A stretch of DNA of 64,000 nucleotides, taken from contig JAJFLU010000045.1 in assembly GCA_021772515.1 (NCBI GenBank), positions 62,001 to 126,000 of the forward strand, written 5' to 3'. The notes under the pieces are model-generated. The model was not told the DNA's origin, searched no databases, and saw nothing but the letters and a program-made list of their open reading frames with translations. The position numbers were made by a program, and so were the translations under genes. Position 1 is the first letter of the stretch, and every line of letters begins with the position of its first letter. This document shows, piece by piece, positions 55,583-63,655 of the stretch. This stretch comes from Opitutales bacterium. Lineage in GTDB: Bacteria; Verrucomicrobiota; Verrucomicrobiia; Opitutales; UBA2987.

Positions 55583-56479
55583 TTAAACAAGTCCCTTTAG
55601 AATCGTAGGCAACCGGTTTACCGTGTTGCGCAAGGTCGCCGCACTCAACTCCTGCTCGGTTTTATTGGCTCCAAACAGGATTTTCCAGCCGGATAATTCC
55701 AGCCAATCGTCCTCATTTGGCCTATCGGTATTTTCTACGCCCGATAGCCCCGCCGTACGCACCATATAATCGGCAATCTGGACCGCCGCGCTGGTCTTTT
55801 TAAATTTTGGAGCATTCTCCGGGTTGTTGTGAAATTGGGTGGCTTCCACAATTTCCGGTGACATGCGATGTCTTTTCAAATAATAGGCGCCAATTTTCGC
55901 ATGGTCCCAGCCGATGATTTCCTTTTCAATGAGGCAAAAATTTTCGGTGTTTTTGGCTGTGCAGTTGAAAATTTCTTTTGATTCTTCGGGAAAACAAAAA
56001 GTCATCACAATTTTTCCGACATTGTGCACCAAGCCGACAATGTAGTCGGTTTCATCTTCGTAGGTGACATTGGCAACCGATAAAATTTCGCGCGTGCAAA
56101 TCGCCGTGCCTATACTATGCTGCCAAAGGTCCCGCCAATTTATCTCAACCGAATCTTCGGACAAATTTTCAAAATCCTCGATCACCGGGGTTGCCAGGGC
56201 TAGCTCGCGGATTTGTCTCAACCCGAGATAAAAAATAGCCTCTTCGATGTTGTTGACCCGGCGGGATAAGCCGAAAAATACCGAGTTGACCAGCTTGAGC
56301 AATCGGGAGGTGAGAGAGGGGTCACGGCGGATGATTTCCGCGATCTGTGAGGTGAAGCTGTTTTCCGCGTGAATCAGCTCTCCGAGCGCAGTATTGATGC
56401 TTCTCAAGGAAGCCAGTTGCGGAGAATCGTTAATTCTATTGGTAATCTCTGCGTCGCTTAGTTTTGTCAATTTTTCCAT
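55583..56479 (-). CDS. HDOD-domain signalling protein
   Basis: A 298-residue protein with a single HDOD domain (about 20-215), a catalytically inactive relative of HD phosphohydrolases that appears in regulators of motility, c-di-GMP and stress. Seen are DPSLTSRLLKLVNSVFFGL and AIFYLGLRQIRELAL, then VGLVHNVGKIVMTF and EIIGWDHAKIGAYYLKRHRM. Its ligand and targets are unknown. It stands alone between two oppositely oriented or spaced genes; a motility role is suggested only by location. Confidence 0.85.
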   Translation of the reverse strand: MEKLTKLSDAEITNRINDSPQLASLRSINTALGELIHAENSFTSQIAEIIRRDPSLTSRLLKLVNSVFFGLSRRVNNIEEAIFYLGLRQIRELALATPVIEDFENLSEDSVEINWRDLWQHSIGTAICTREILSVANVTYEDETDYIVGLVHNVGKIVMTFCFPEESKEIFNCTAKNTENFCLIEKEIIGWDHAKIGAYYLKRHRMSPEIVEATQFHNNPENAPKFKKTSAAVQIADYMVRTAGLSGVENTDRPNEDDWLELSGWKILFGANKTEQELSAATLRNTVNRLPTILKGLV

Positions 56480-56609
56480 TTCGATTACGTGTCATGTGCT
56501 TCCGTCAAATATTTATCATTTATATCCGATGGTATATCGGAAATTTGGTTGATAGTTTAACCCATAAGTGAGCTTCAAACAGGCTTGAACAGGAAAAAAT
56601 ATTGAACAT

Positions 56610-58610
56610 TCAGGGCGTTTCGCAATACGGCTCGCCAAGCTCTGCGCCCAGTTTGTCAAGTTCCCTCGTCGCAGCGGATATATCCTCCTGGATATTGCTT
56701 CTATTCAGCTTCAATTCATCCATATGGATATGCAGTTGCCTTTTTTTCTCGCGCACTCTGGCAAAGTCATCCCATCCGAAATTATCGTTGTTTGGAACAT
56801 ATTGGGGGCTTGTTTCCGGCTCGGTCTCTTTGTGGGGCCAGTAAATTCCCAGGACTATCAATGCTATTCCGACGGTGACATATTCGGCCGCAAATTTATT
56901 AAAATACAAAATTCCCAAATAAAGCATCGCTGTTCCCAGAGCTTCGAAGAGAAGTGAAACAAAAAATCTGCTTTGCCTGGAATTAGATCCAACATTGGGA
57001 ACTTGATTTTTTTTCGTTTGGAGTGATGTTTCAACGAATTTGATTTTTTTCGATGCAGACCTAAGTCTTTCGCTCAGGTCGCCCACCATTTGATTGTAAA
57101 GATGCCTCCTTTGTTTGCATCTCTGAATATCCCTCAGTATGAGTTTTTGCTTTTTTCTCCAAAATCCTTCGATCCTGTTCACCAAATTATCTTCCCATAA
57201 TGCTTTAGTAAGATTTCGATAGGCGTTTATCATTTTGCGAAACTCTGGCTTCAGGCGGTAATTGCTCGTTGTTTTATCGAAGTAACCAGAATTGTTTTGC
57301 ACGAAAAAAAGGATTTTATCCGACTGATTATGGAATAACTTTTTTACTGCTTCAGCATTAAAATAGTCGAAAGCAGACAGCAATACCAACATCTCGCGAT
57401 GTTCGCTACGGGGAATTGATTGCACGATTTCTTTGTACAAATTTGCCGGAATCATGTATTCATTGAAAGCCTTCTCATTTTGTATCCGCAGATATTTTAG
57501 CAAAATATGAGCATAATTTTTGTCCAAAATCAGACTATCATTTGTCTTTTCAAAATCCAATTCCCGATTTTTACCTAACCATAAAAAGACATCAGCAGCC
57601 TCTTTTCCTTCACAAAATATTCGCAAATTATCCATGCTCACATTTTCGAGAAATGATGCCCACATTACCCATCTCGTTTCTTTTTCATCCAAACTATCGA
57701 GAAGTTTTTTTGCCTTGGCTCCCCAGGTAATTTCGGCCTCTGATTCCGCTAGAATGCCAATCTTTTTCAGAATCTTTCCAGGATTGCCATTGGCTGATTT
57801 TTCAATTTCCTTGGCCTGTTCACCTTTAATTTCGTGGTGATCCAGTAGTTCGTCTAACTCATCTTTAGATAGCGGTGGTATATCAATCTCCAGTATTTTA
57901 TTACGAAAAGGAGCCCAGTATTTATCTATATCCTCTTCAGCCCTGAAACTTTTTCGACCGGTAAGTAGGAACCTGCATTCGATATTCGTGGAGTGGGTTG
58001 CCAACGGTAATACGATATAGCGGGCTAGCCATTCTTTTTTTTTCTGACTCAACCTATCGTAATCGTCAAATTCAAAAAATACCCTGCGAGTTTTCAACCT
58101 GGTCTTGGAACTATTGCCCTCATGTGCAATATACTCGCGAAAGATATTTTCCCAGTCCTGAAGAGGTGTAGATTCCTTATTGTCAACCAAATATGCGGAA
58201 TTTACATGCTGCTGGTGTTTTTTCTTTGCTAAAGCAGATCTCAAAGGATCGCCAGCATTTCTTGAATTCAGTGACCTGATCAGCAAATCAGGGAGATTCT
58301 CTGTGCTCGGGGTGTTGTGGAATTCCGCGCCTGCCCTGAACCATAGGCTGGTTTCCAAAGATAGACCGATCTTGCTCGGGAAATGTCTCAGAAATGCGGT
58401 TTTTCCGATTCCCTCCTCACCTTTAAAGTAATAAATTTTGACAGAGTCCTCAGTATCATCACTGCGGTTCAAATCATCTGAAAGAAATTTACACTCCTTG
58501 AGCCTACCTATAAATACATTACCGTTCATCACTATGAGAGTTGACCTCTTGAAAGTCGGCCTATGTTTAAATAACTGAAATAGCGAAGGAATAAACGCTC
58601 GCTTCAGCAT
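56610..58610 (-). CDS. STAND-like P-loop ATPase with membrane C-terminus
   Basis: A 666-residue protein. The NTPase region starts near residue 30, with Walker A GEEGIGKT (64-71), a Walker B-like VFFEFDDYDRL, and a sensor-like FLLTGRKSFR. Such one-piece regulators often act as signalling switches. A helical region follows, then a coiled coil, two hydrophobic helices (about 560-605) and another coiled coil to the end. The AAGGA site before ATG 58610 supports this start over M28. The DNA is more A/T-rich than its neighbours. Function unknown. Confidence 0.7.
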   Translation of the reverse strand: MLKRAFIPSLFQLFKHRPTFKRSTLIVMNGNVFIGRLKECKFLSDDLNRSDDTEDSVKIYYFKGEEGIGKTAFLRHFPSKIGLSLETSLWFRAGAEFHNTPSTENLPDLLIRSLNSRNAGDPLRSALAKKKHQQHVNSAYLVDNKESTPLQDWENIFREYIAHEGNSSKTRLKTRRVFFEFDDYDRLSQKKKEWLARYIVLPLATHSTNIECRFLLTGRKSFRAEEDIDKYWAPFRNKILEIDIPPLSKDELDELLDHHEIKGEQAKEIEKSANGNPGKILKKIGILAESEAEITWGAKAKKLLDSLDEKETRWVMWASFLENVSMDNLRIFCEGKEAADVFLWLGKNRELDFEKTNDSLILDKNYAHILLKYLRIQNEKAFNEYMIPANLYKEIVQSIPRSEHREMLVLLSAFDYFNAEAVKKLFHNQSDKILFFVQNNSGYFDKTTSNYRLKPEFRKMINAYRNLTKALWEDNLVNRIEGFWRKKQKLILRDIQRCKQRRHLYNQMVGDLSERLRSASKKIKFVETSLQTKKNQVPNVGSNSRQSRFFVSLLFEALGTAMLYLGILYFNKFAAEYVTVGIALIVLGIYWPHKETEPETSPQYVPNNDNFGWDDFARVREKKRQLHIHMDELKLNRSNIQEDISAATRELDKLGAELGEPYCETP

Positions 58611-58648
58611 ACAATAATTCCTTTTTCAAATCGAAAAGGAAGAAAATA

Positions 58649-59617
58649 TTATTCGCTATCCAAGCTTTTGAAAAGCGAATCCCGGTAGCGTAAAAGTAGT
58701 AATTGATCCTGCCAGTCTTCTTCGCGGATTTTCAATGTTTCTCCCATGCTTTCGAGCAAAAGCCATTCTGTAAACCTCCCGCCCGCCGCGTGTGCCAATG
58801 GGTAGCCGCCTCCGAATCGTGGGTTTATATCGGTCACCCAAATACTGCCGATGTCAGACTCATAGAATACCTGTAAGTTAATGGGGCCGTAGGCGCCGGG
58901 GAGAGCTTCGGTGATTTTTTTACCAAGCAGCATCAAGGGTGGGAGTTTTTCAGTAACTGCTCGGTCAACCTCACCGTCGACGACCTGTAACCGGCGATGT
59001 GGAATGAGGCAACGGCATTTCCCGTTTCGATCGATATAGGCGTTGAGGGTGTATTCGATACCTTTTAAAGACGGTTGAACGATCCAATGATCCGGAAGGT
59101 TGGCGATTTCTTCGATGTGATTTATAAAATGAACTCCACGGGAACCTTGTCCAAAGGGATCCTTTACCACTAGGGGCAATCGATTGTTAAAAGTAGTATT
59201 CCGCAGCTCGCCTACCGTGCCAATTTCCGGTGACGGAAAATCATTTTCTAATAACCAGGTATGAGTTTGGGTTTTATCGGCACAAACCTGTAGGCATTGT
59301 TGGGAGGATAGGGCTAACTGACAAAATTGATTGCCGGTTTTTTGGCGCCAATCACTCCACGCCGATAACTCCGCTTCACGGGTAGGCACGGCCAGACCTA
59401 TTTTTTCCGATCGGCATATCTCTTCAATTTGCTCCCAATAACCCGGAGAATCCTGTGCTTTGACACAATGGAAGGCGTCGCAAAATTCACCCGCGGGAGC
59501 AAATCGGTCTGAGTCGATTCCGATGACCCGGCCTTGACCCCCGATTCGATCGATGGCATCGCGAAATGCTTTAACCAGGCCCACTTTGGCCCCAATTGAG
59601 CTGATAAGAATATTCAC
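58649..59617 (-). CDS. ATP-grasp carboxylate-amine ligase family protein
   Basis: A 322-residue CarB-like ATP-grasp enzyme: N-terminal nucleotide-binding fold (ILISSIGAKVGLVKAF), central LPLVVKDPFGQGSRGV, and a metal/ATP site WVTDINPRFGGGYPLAH. Such enzymes join a carboxylate to an amine or thiol. The substrate cannot be told. It is 38 bases upstream of the STAND-like ATPase gene on the same strand and so likely shares its transcript. It is separated from flagellin by a terminator. Confidence 0.8.
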   Translation of the reverse strand: MNILISSIGAKVGLVKAFRDAIDRIGGQGRVIGIDSDRFAPAGEFCDAFHCVKAQDSPGYWEQIEEICRSEKIGLAVPTREAELSAWSDWRQKTGNQFCQLALSSQQCLQVCADKTQTHTWLLENDFPSPEIGTVGELRNTTFNNRLPLVVKDPFGQGSRGVHFINHIEEIANLPDHWIVQPSLKGIEYTLNAYIDRNGKCRCLIPHRRLQVVDGEVDRAVTEKLPPLMLLGKKITEALPGAYGPINLQVFYESDIGSIWVTDINPRFGGGYPLAHAAGGRFTEWLLLESMGETLKIREEDWQDQLLLLRYRDSLFKSLDSE

Positions 59618-59718
59618 ACTTTTTATGTGCTACCACCGATGCATCAAAATATAAAGCAATATCAAACCCGAATTCCGTGCGTACTTCCCGTCCAGTTATT
59701 CGGAAACTTCAATTTACC

Positions 59719-59755
59719 AAAAAAATAGGGACTCCCACCGATGGGAGCCCCTATT
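59719..59755 (-). terminator. Rho-independent terminator of flagellin gene
   Basis: On the minus strand GGGGCTCCCA-TCGG-TGGGAGTCCC, extended by AATA/TATT, forms a 14-bp stem with one G-U pair, followed by TATTTTTTT. It lies about 30 bases after the flagellin stop and fits a strong intrinsic terminator. Confidence 0.88.
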
Positions 59756-59783
59756 AAGTTTAGTTGGACTATTACCGGAAAAA

Positions 59784-60581
59784 TTATCCGATTAGCCGGA
59801 GCGCAATCTGCGAAGATGCGTTGGCCTGAGCCAACATGGCCGCACCTGATTGCACAAGAATATTGAACTTGGCAAACTGGGTGGACTCCTGCGCTATATC
59901 CGTATCAATAATACGGCTATTGGCAGCTTCGAGGTTGGTCCGATTGATGGTGAGGGTTTCTGAGGCGAATTGCAGCCTGCTGGTTTGCGCACCATTGGTC
60001 GCACGCAAAGTAGCCACATTCTGAATGGCGGTCGTAACGACGCCGATCGAGATAGCAGAAACATCCGCTGCACCGGTGACGCTTGTGACGGCGGTGCCCA
60101 AGTCGGATTTGGTGATGGAAACACTGGTGGCTCCATCTTCCGTGGTCTGCACACTTACGGTGCCGCCGCCGAAGAGGCTGACTCCGTTGAACTTTTCATT
60201 CGAGAGGTCAGTCAACTGAGCCTTCAACTGATCAAACTCAACTTCGTAGTTGGCTTTGTCACTGGTGCTCTTGGTCACGTCCGAGGCGAGTGTTTTCAGC
60301 TCTGAGATACGATCCAGGATCTTACCAGCCGTTTGGTTGGCGCCATCCTGAGTCTGTAAAAACGAAACGGCATTAGCCACATTCGCATTGACAGCATCCG
60401 TCCTGCGGATCTGAGCGCTCATTTTGACAGATACAGCCAAACCGCCAGCATCGTCTGCCGGTGAACCGATTTTAACACCGCTCGAAAGGCGGTTGAGGCT
60501 TTTTTGCAACATGCTGCTACTGGTATTCAAGTTAACAGAAGCGCTTGTGGCGGAGGGATTGGTATTGATTACAATAGACAT
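59784..60581 (-). CDS. fliC: Flagellin
   Basis: Filament subunit, 265 residues, with the conserved D0/D1 N-terminal helix (LNRLSSGVKIGSPADDAGGLA) and C-terminal helix (DTDIAQESTQFAKFNILVQSGAAML...ANASSQIALRLI). The surface-exposed middle is short (about residues 130-190). It has an AAGGAAG ribosome site seven bases before ATG 60581. It is transcribed away from the flagellar cluster with its own sigma-28-like promoter and terminator, and its leader carries CsrA sites. Confidence 0.95.
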   Translation of the reverse strand: MSIVINTNPSATSASVNLNTSSSMLQKSLNRLSSGVKIGSPADDAGGLAVSVKMSAQIRRTDAVNANVANAVSFLQTQDGANQTAGKILDRISELKTLASDVTKSTSDKANYEVEFDQLKAQLTDLSNEKFNGVSLFGGGTVSVQTTEDGATSVSITKSDLGTAVTSVTGAADVSAISIGVVTTAIQNVATLRATNGAQTSRLQFASETLTINRTNLEAANSRIIDTDIAQESTQFAKFNILVQSGAAMLAQANASSQIALRLIG

Positions 60582-60623
60582 TGATTTTCTTCCTTGATTT
60601 TCCTTGGCAGCGTCCTTGCTACC
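60582..60623 (-). promoter_or_regulatory. CsrA-binding leader of flagellin mRNA
   Basis: In the minus-strand mRNA, GGUAGC-AAGGAC-GCUGCC (60623-60606) forms a 6-bp stem, one pair being G-U, with GGA in a six-base loop, the preferred CsrA target. Two further GGA motifs follow (60603-60601 and 60593-60591), the last being part of the ribosome site AAGGAAG. Multiple sites with one over the Shine-Dalgarno is the known pattern for flagellin repression by CsrA. Confidence 0.7.
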
Positions 60624-60641
60624 GATGACCGATTATCTAAA

Positions 60642-60667
60642 GGATCGGGAACCTTGTTAAAACTTTC
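60642..60667 (-). promoter_or_regulatory. Candidate sigma-28 promoter of flagellin
   Basis: On the minus strand GAAAGTTT (60667-60660) and CCCGATCC (60649-60642) are ten bases apart. They resemble the sigma-28 boxes TAAAGTTT and GCCGATAA, though the spacer is one base short and the -10 box is only partly matched. The site is about 60 bases upstream of the flagellin ATG and fits with fliA in the window. Confidence 0.5.
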
Positions 60668-60912
60668 GTGTTGTAACTCCCTGAAAGTCGCCAGCCAAAG
60701 TCCCATCTTTAGCCCAAGATCGAGATATTTACACAAAATCTCGAAGCATCCACATTATTACAGGGGCCAGGTCAATTCTGAGCATCTCTACGTGGCGCCC
60801 ATAACACGCATCCTGCATCCTCCTGGATGTTACCTTGTGGTGACAAAAATCACCTTGTAATCCCGCTTATTTGGCCGCTGCTGCCTCCTTCTGTCCCAAA
60901 TAACGTCCTTTT
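60668..60912. other. Intergenic spacer upstream of the microcompartment operon
   Basis: This is the middle of the divergent gap between flagellin and the RpiB-DeoC gene. The only structure I see is a 5-bp hairpin GCATCC-TCCT-GGATG (60815-60829) and a small GGTGA/TCACC inverted repeat around 60839-60855. I see no coding evidence. Confidence 0.4.
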
Positions 60913-60940
60913 TGTCAATGAAAGGTGAAACACGTTGACA
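60913..60940. promoter_or_regulatory. Inverted repeat, possible operator for BMC operon
   Basis: TGTCAA (60913-60918) and TTGACA (60935-60940) are exact reverse complements with starts 22 bases apart, about two helical turns. The right arm also doubles as a perfect -35 box. A dimeric regulator binding both arms would cover the promoter. The repeat is visible; the role is inferred. Confidence 0.35.
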
Positions 60941-60964
60941 GCCTTCTGACACAGCGGAAATATT
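60935..60964 (+). promoter_or_regulatory. Candidate sigma-70 promoter of BMC operon
   Basis: TTGACA (60935-60940), a perfect -35 box, is followed after 18 bases by AATATT (60959-60964), a four-of-six -10 box. It lies just upstream of the RpiB-DeoC start at 60987. The -10 match is weak. Confidence 0.35.
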
Positions 60965-60986
60965 TTGAAATTCCATGAGGCGGAAA

Positions 60987-62249
60987 ATGAAAATAGCAAT
61001 CGGTGGCGATCACGGCGGGTTTGAATTAAAACAGGATCTACTGGCCTACGCCCTGACCAAAGGCCATCAGGTGCGGGATTGCGGAACCCACGGCAAAAAC
61101 CCCGTGGATTATCCAAAAATCGCCCTCGAAGTTGCCCGTTTCGTTGCTTCTGGAGACTGCCAAATTGGCATAGTTATCGACGGCGCGGGCATCGGTTCTG
61201 CGATGGCTGCCAACAAAGTCCCCGGCATTTTGGCCGCCGCCTGTTACAATGAAGCTCTCGCCAGAAATTCCCGTGAGCACAACGGAGCCAACGTCCTCTC
61301 CCTCGGATCCGGCCAAACCAGCCTCTACGAAGCCAAGAAAATCGTCGATGCCTTTTTACAGAACGATTGCACTGTCGAGAGGCATCAGCGGCGTGTGCAG
61401 ATGATCCGGGATATCGAAAAAGGAAACCTCGCAGCCAGCCGAATCAGCGCGCAGGCAGGACAGGACATCCATCCGCAGGACTTGGAGCGAATTTATAGAA
61501 GGGCTCGAGAATTGACCAGTGGCAGGGCAGGGGGGAATTTTCCCTCGGCCAACGGAGGAGGTTTCAATATCGGGCCAAACGAGATCGCCCAGATGATCGA
61601 TCACACCATTTTAAAACCGGAGGCCTCATTGGGAGATGTCCAAAAACTGTGCGAAGAAGCCAGGGAGCATAATTTCTATTCCGTTTGTGTAAACCCAACC
61701 TACGCCCGCCAGGCCAAAGCAGCTTTAGTCGGCACCAATGTTAAAATCTGCTGTGTGGTCGGCTTTCCCCTCGGGGCCAATCCACCCGAAAGCAAAGCCA
61801 TGGAAGCCCGCCGGGCCATCCGCGAAGGGGCCAAGGAAATCGACATGGTGATAAATGTCGGGGCCATGAAAAGCGGAAATGAAGACCTCGTTTTAAAAGA
61901 CATACGGGCCGTCTCCGAAGCCTGCCGCGATGGCAGCGCTATCCTCAAAGTGATTCTGGAAACCAGCCTTTTGACAGATCTCGAAAAAGTCAGAGTCTGC
62001 GAGCTAGCCATGAAAGCGGGTGCCAATTTTGTAAAAACCTCGACTGGTTTCGGTTCCGCCGGAGCGACAACCGAGGATATTTCCCTAATGGCCCGGACCG
62101 TCGCCACCAAAAAGCTCGGCGTGAAAGCTTCCGGCGGCGTGCGAACCTACGAGGATGCCGTCAAAATGATTCAGGCCGGAGCCACCCGAATCGGCGCCAG
62201 CAGCGGCATAAATATCGTCAAAAAAGCCAAGGAATTGGCATCAAACTAG
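60987..62249 (+). CDS. RpiB-DeoC fusion: sugar-phosphate isomerase-like and deoxyribose-phosphate aldolase
   Basis: A 420-residue fusion. Residues 1-145 are RpiB/LacAB-like (GGDHGGFELK, REHNGANVLSLGSG, ERHQRRV); the catalytic Cys position is Asp65 (IDGAGIG). Residues about 195-420 are a class I DeoC aldolase with D286 and the Schiff-base K350 (FVKTSTGF) and K380 (VKASGGV), all intact. DeoC splits 2-deoxyribose 5-phosphate into acetaldehyde and glyceraldehyde 3-phosphate. The linker (150-195) holds an amphipathic helix at 160-179 within Gly/Ser/Asn-rich sequence. ATG 60987 has GAGG upstream and gives the canonical RpiB start; ATG 60975 adds four residues. It heads a microcompartment operon and is probably an interior enzyme. 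Confidence 0.9.
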   Translation: MKIAIGGDHGGFELKQDLLAYALTKGHQVRDCGTHGKNPVDYPKIALEVARFVASGDCQIGIVIDGAGIGSAMAANKVPGILAAACYNEALARNSREHNGANVLSLGSGQTSLYEAKKIVDAFLQNDCTVERHQRRVQMIRDIEKGNLAASRISAQAGQDIHPQDLERIYRRARELTSGRAGGNFPSANGGGFNIGPNEIAQMIDHTILKPEASLGDVQKLCEEAREHNFYSVCVNPTYARQAKAALVGTNVKICCVVGFPLGANPPESKAMEARRAIREGAKEIDMVINVGAMKSGNEDLVLKDIRAVSEACRDGSAILKVILETSLLTDLEKVRVCELAMKAGANFVKTSTGFGSAGATTEDISLMARTVATKKLGVKASGGVRTYEDAVKMIQAGATRIGASSGINIVKKAKELASN

Positions 62250-62280
62250 ATCAAACAATAGATAAAGGAACAGACACGAC

Positions 62281-62904
62281 ATGGTTGAATTAAGAACCTA
62301 CACATTTCTGGATAGCCTGCAGCCGCAGTTTGCCTCGTTTATTGGCACCATTGCCGGAGGATACCTGCCGGTTCCGGGGCAGGCATCCCTCTTCATCGAA
62401 ATTTCCCCCGGCATGGAGATCAACCGGGTCACCGATATTGCCCTCAAGGCAACCAACGTCAGGCCCGGCATGATGATTGTCGAAAGGGTTTTCGGAATGC
62501 TCGAAGTTCATTCCCATTCCCAGGCCGATGTCCGCCAGGCCGGGGCCGCCATTCTCGAAGCCCTCGGCCTCAAACCCGAGGATCGCCTGAAACCCCATAT
62601 CTCGACCAGTCAGTTGATTCGTAATATGTCTGATTACCACACCCAATTGATCAACAAAACCCGGCACGGAAATATGATTCTCCCCGGTCAAACCCTTTAC
62701 ATTATGGAGGTGGCCCCGGCTGGCTATGCCGCAATCGCCGCCAACGAAGCCGAAAAAGCGGCCGACATCAATATCCTCGAAGTGCGCACCTTCGGCTCGT
62801 TCGGGCGTTTTTACCTCGGTGGTGACGAGGCGGATATGGAGGTCGGTTTCAGGGCCGCCGAGCAGGCCATTAATGACATCGAAGGCCGCGAAATGAAGCG
62901 CTGA
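62281..62904 (+). CDS. BMC-T: tandem-domain microcompartment shell protein
   Basis: Shell protein of 207 residues made of two BMC domains (about 1-95 and 105-207), forming a pseudohexameric trimer that tiles the shell facet and can provide a larger pore. The second domain ends as [13 protein letters not shown], a typical BMC helix. A GAGGAATAAAGGAA-like purine-rich site precedes the ATG. It follows the fusion enzyme by 31 bases. Confidence 0.85.
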   Translation: MVELRTYTFLDSLQPQFASFIGTIAGGYLPVPGQASLFIEISPGMEINRVTDIALKATNVRPGMMIVERVFGMLEVHSHSQADVRQAGAAILEALGLKPEDRLKPHISTSQLIRNMSDYHTQLINKTRHGNMILPGQTLYIMEVAPAGYAAIAANEAEKAADINILEVRTFGSFGRFYLGGDEADMEVGFRAAEQAINDIEGREMKR

Positions 62905-62969
62905 TTTTTCCAATTTTAATTAACCTTAGACAAAACAGTAACCAACAAACACATTGGAGTATTAAGAAT

Positions 62970-63269
62970 ATGGCAGAAGCATTAGGAATGGTTGAAACAA
63001 GATCGTTTGCCGCAGCTGTGGAAGCTGGCGACGCGATGGTAAAAGCCGCGAAAGTGGAACTCGTTTCCTACGAGAAAACCGGAGGCGGTTACACAACAGT
63101 GATTGTCAGGGGCGACGTCGCCTCAGTCAAAGCATCCTGTGATGCCGGGCAAGTAGCCGGTTCACGAGTAGGTGAAGTGGTCGCGGTCCATGTGATTCCG
63201 CGCCCCCACGCCAATATCGATCTCGTCCTCCCGCTTGGCCGCGCGCCACGCGCCGGGTCCAAGAAATAA
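62970..63269 (+). CDS. BMC-H: hexameric microcompartment shell protein
   Basis: A 99-residue single-domain shell protein with the classical BMC-H pattern ([37 protein letters not shown], and [15 protein letters not shown]). Six copies form a hexamer with a narrow central pore lined by the KTGGG loop. It is close in type to PduA, CcmK and EutM. It lies 65 bases after the BMC-T gene. Confidence 0.95.
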   Translation: MAEALGMVETRSFAAAVEAGDAMVKAAKVELVSYEKTGGGYTTVIVRGDVASVKASCDAGQVAGSRVGEVVAVHVIPRPHANIDLVLPLGRAPRAGSKK

Positions 63270-63353
63270 GTCTCAACCCCATAGCCTCCTGAGGTGGAAA
63301 CCGACCTGTGAAATGAAATAGGGTTCGGCCTTCCGACGACGGTTTAAATAATC

Positions 63354-63641
63354 ATGAATCTTGGCAAAGTTGTTGGCACGCTGGTTTCAAGCCAAAAAGT
63401 TTCCAGCATGGATGGGCTCAAGCTCCTCCTCGTGAAATACGTCGATACCTCCGGCAAGGAAACCGGGGGGCAGGTTGTGGCTGCGGATGCCGTCGGGGCA
63501 GGTGTCGAGGAATTCGTCCTCATCGCCACCGGAAGTTCCGCTCGTCAAACCGAGTCAACCGATAATCGCCCCTGTGACGCCGTGATTTTAGCCATCGTGG
63601 ATAGCTGGGAAGTCGGCGGAGACATCGTCTACAAAAAGTAA
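63354..63641 (+). CDS. BMC-P: pentameric vertex protein (EutN/CcmL type)
   Basis: A 95-residue vertex protein, which closes the corners of the icosahedral shell. Family blocks seen are [52 protein letters not shown] and [10 protein letters not shown]. It is 84 bases after the BMC-H gene. Confidence 0.95.
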   Translation: MNLGKVVGTLVSSQKVSSMDGLKLLLVKYVDTSGKETGGQVVAADAVGAGVEEFVLIATGSSARQTESTDNRPCDAVILAIVDSWEVGGDIVYKK

Positions 63642-63655
63642 TTTCTTCTTCAAAA

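Noticed and set aside
60605-60621. Plus-strand TGGCAG-N5-TTGCT resembling a sigma-54 promoter for the BMC operon
   Set aside because: It is the plus-strand view of the CsrA hairpin in the flagellin leader, it lies about 370 bases from the BMC start, and the match is explained by the inverted repeat of that hairpin.
60594-60860. 88-residue plus-strand ORF in the flagellin-BMC gap
   Set aside because: It runs through the flagellin promoter and leader on the other strand and has no recognisable features.
62290-62913. 207-residue minus-strand ORF exactly opposite the BMC-T gene
   Set aside because: The plus strand encodes a clear shell protein; the mirror frame is a codon shadow.
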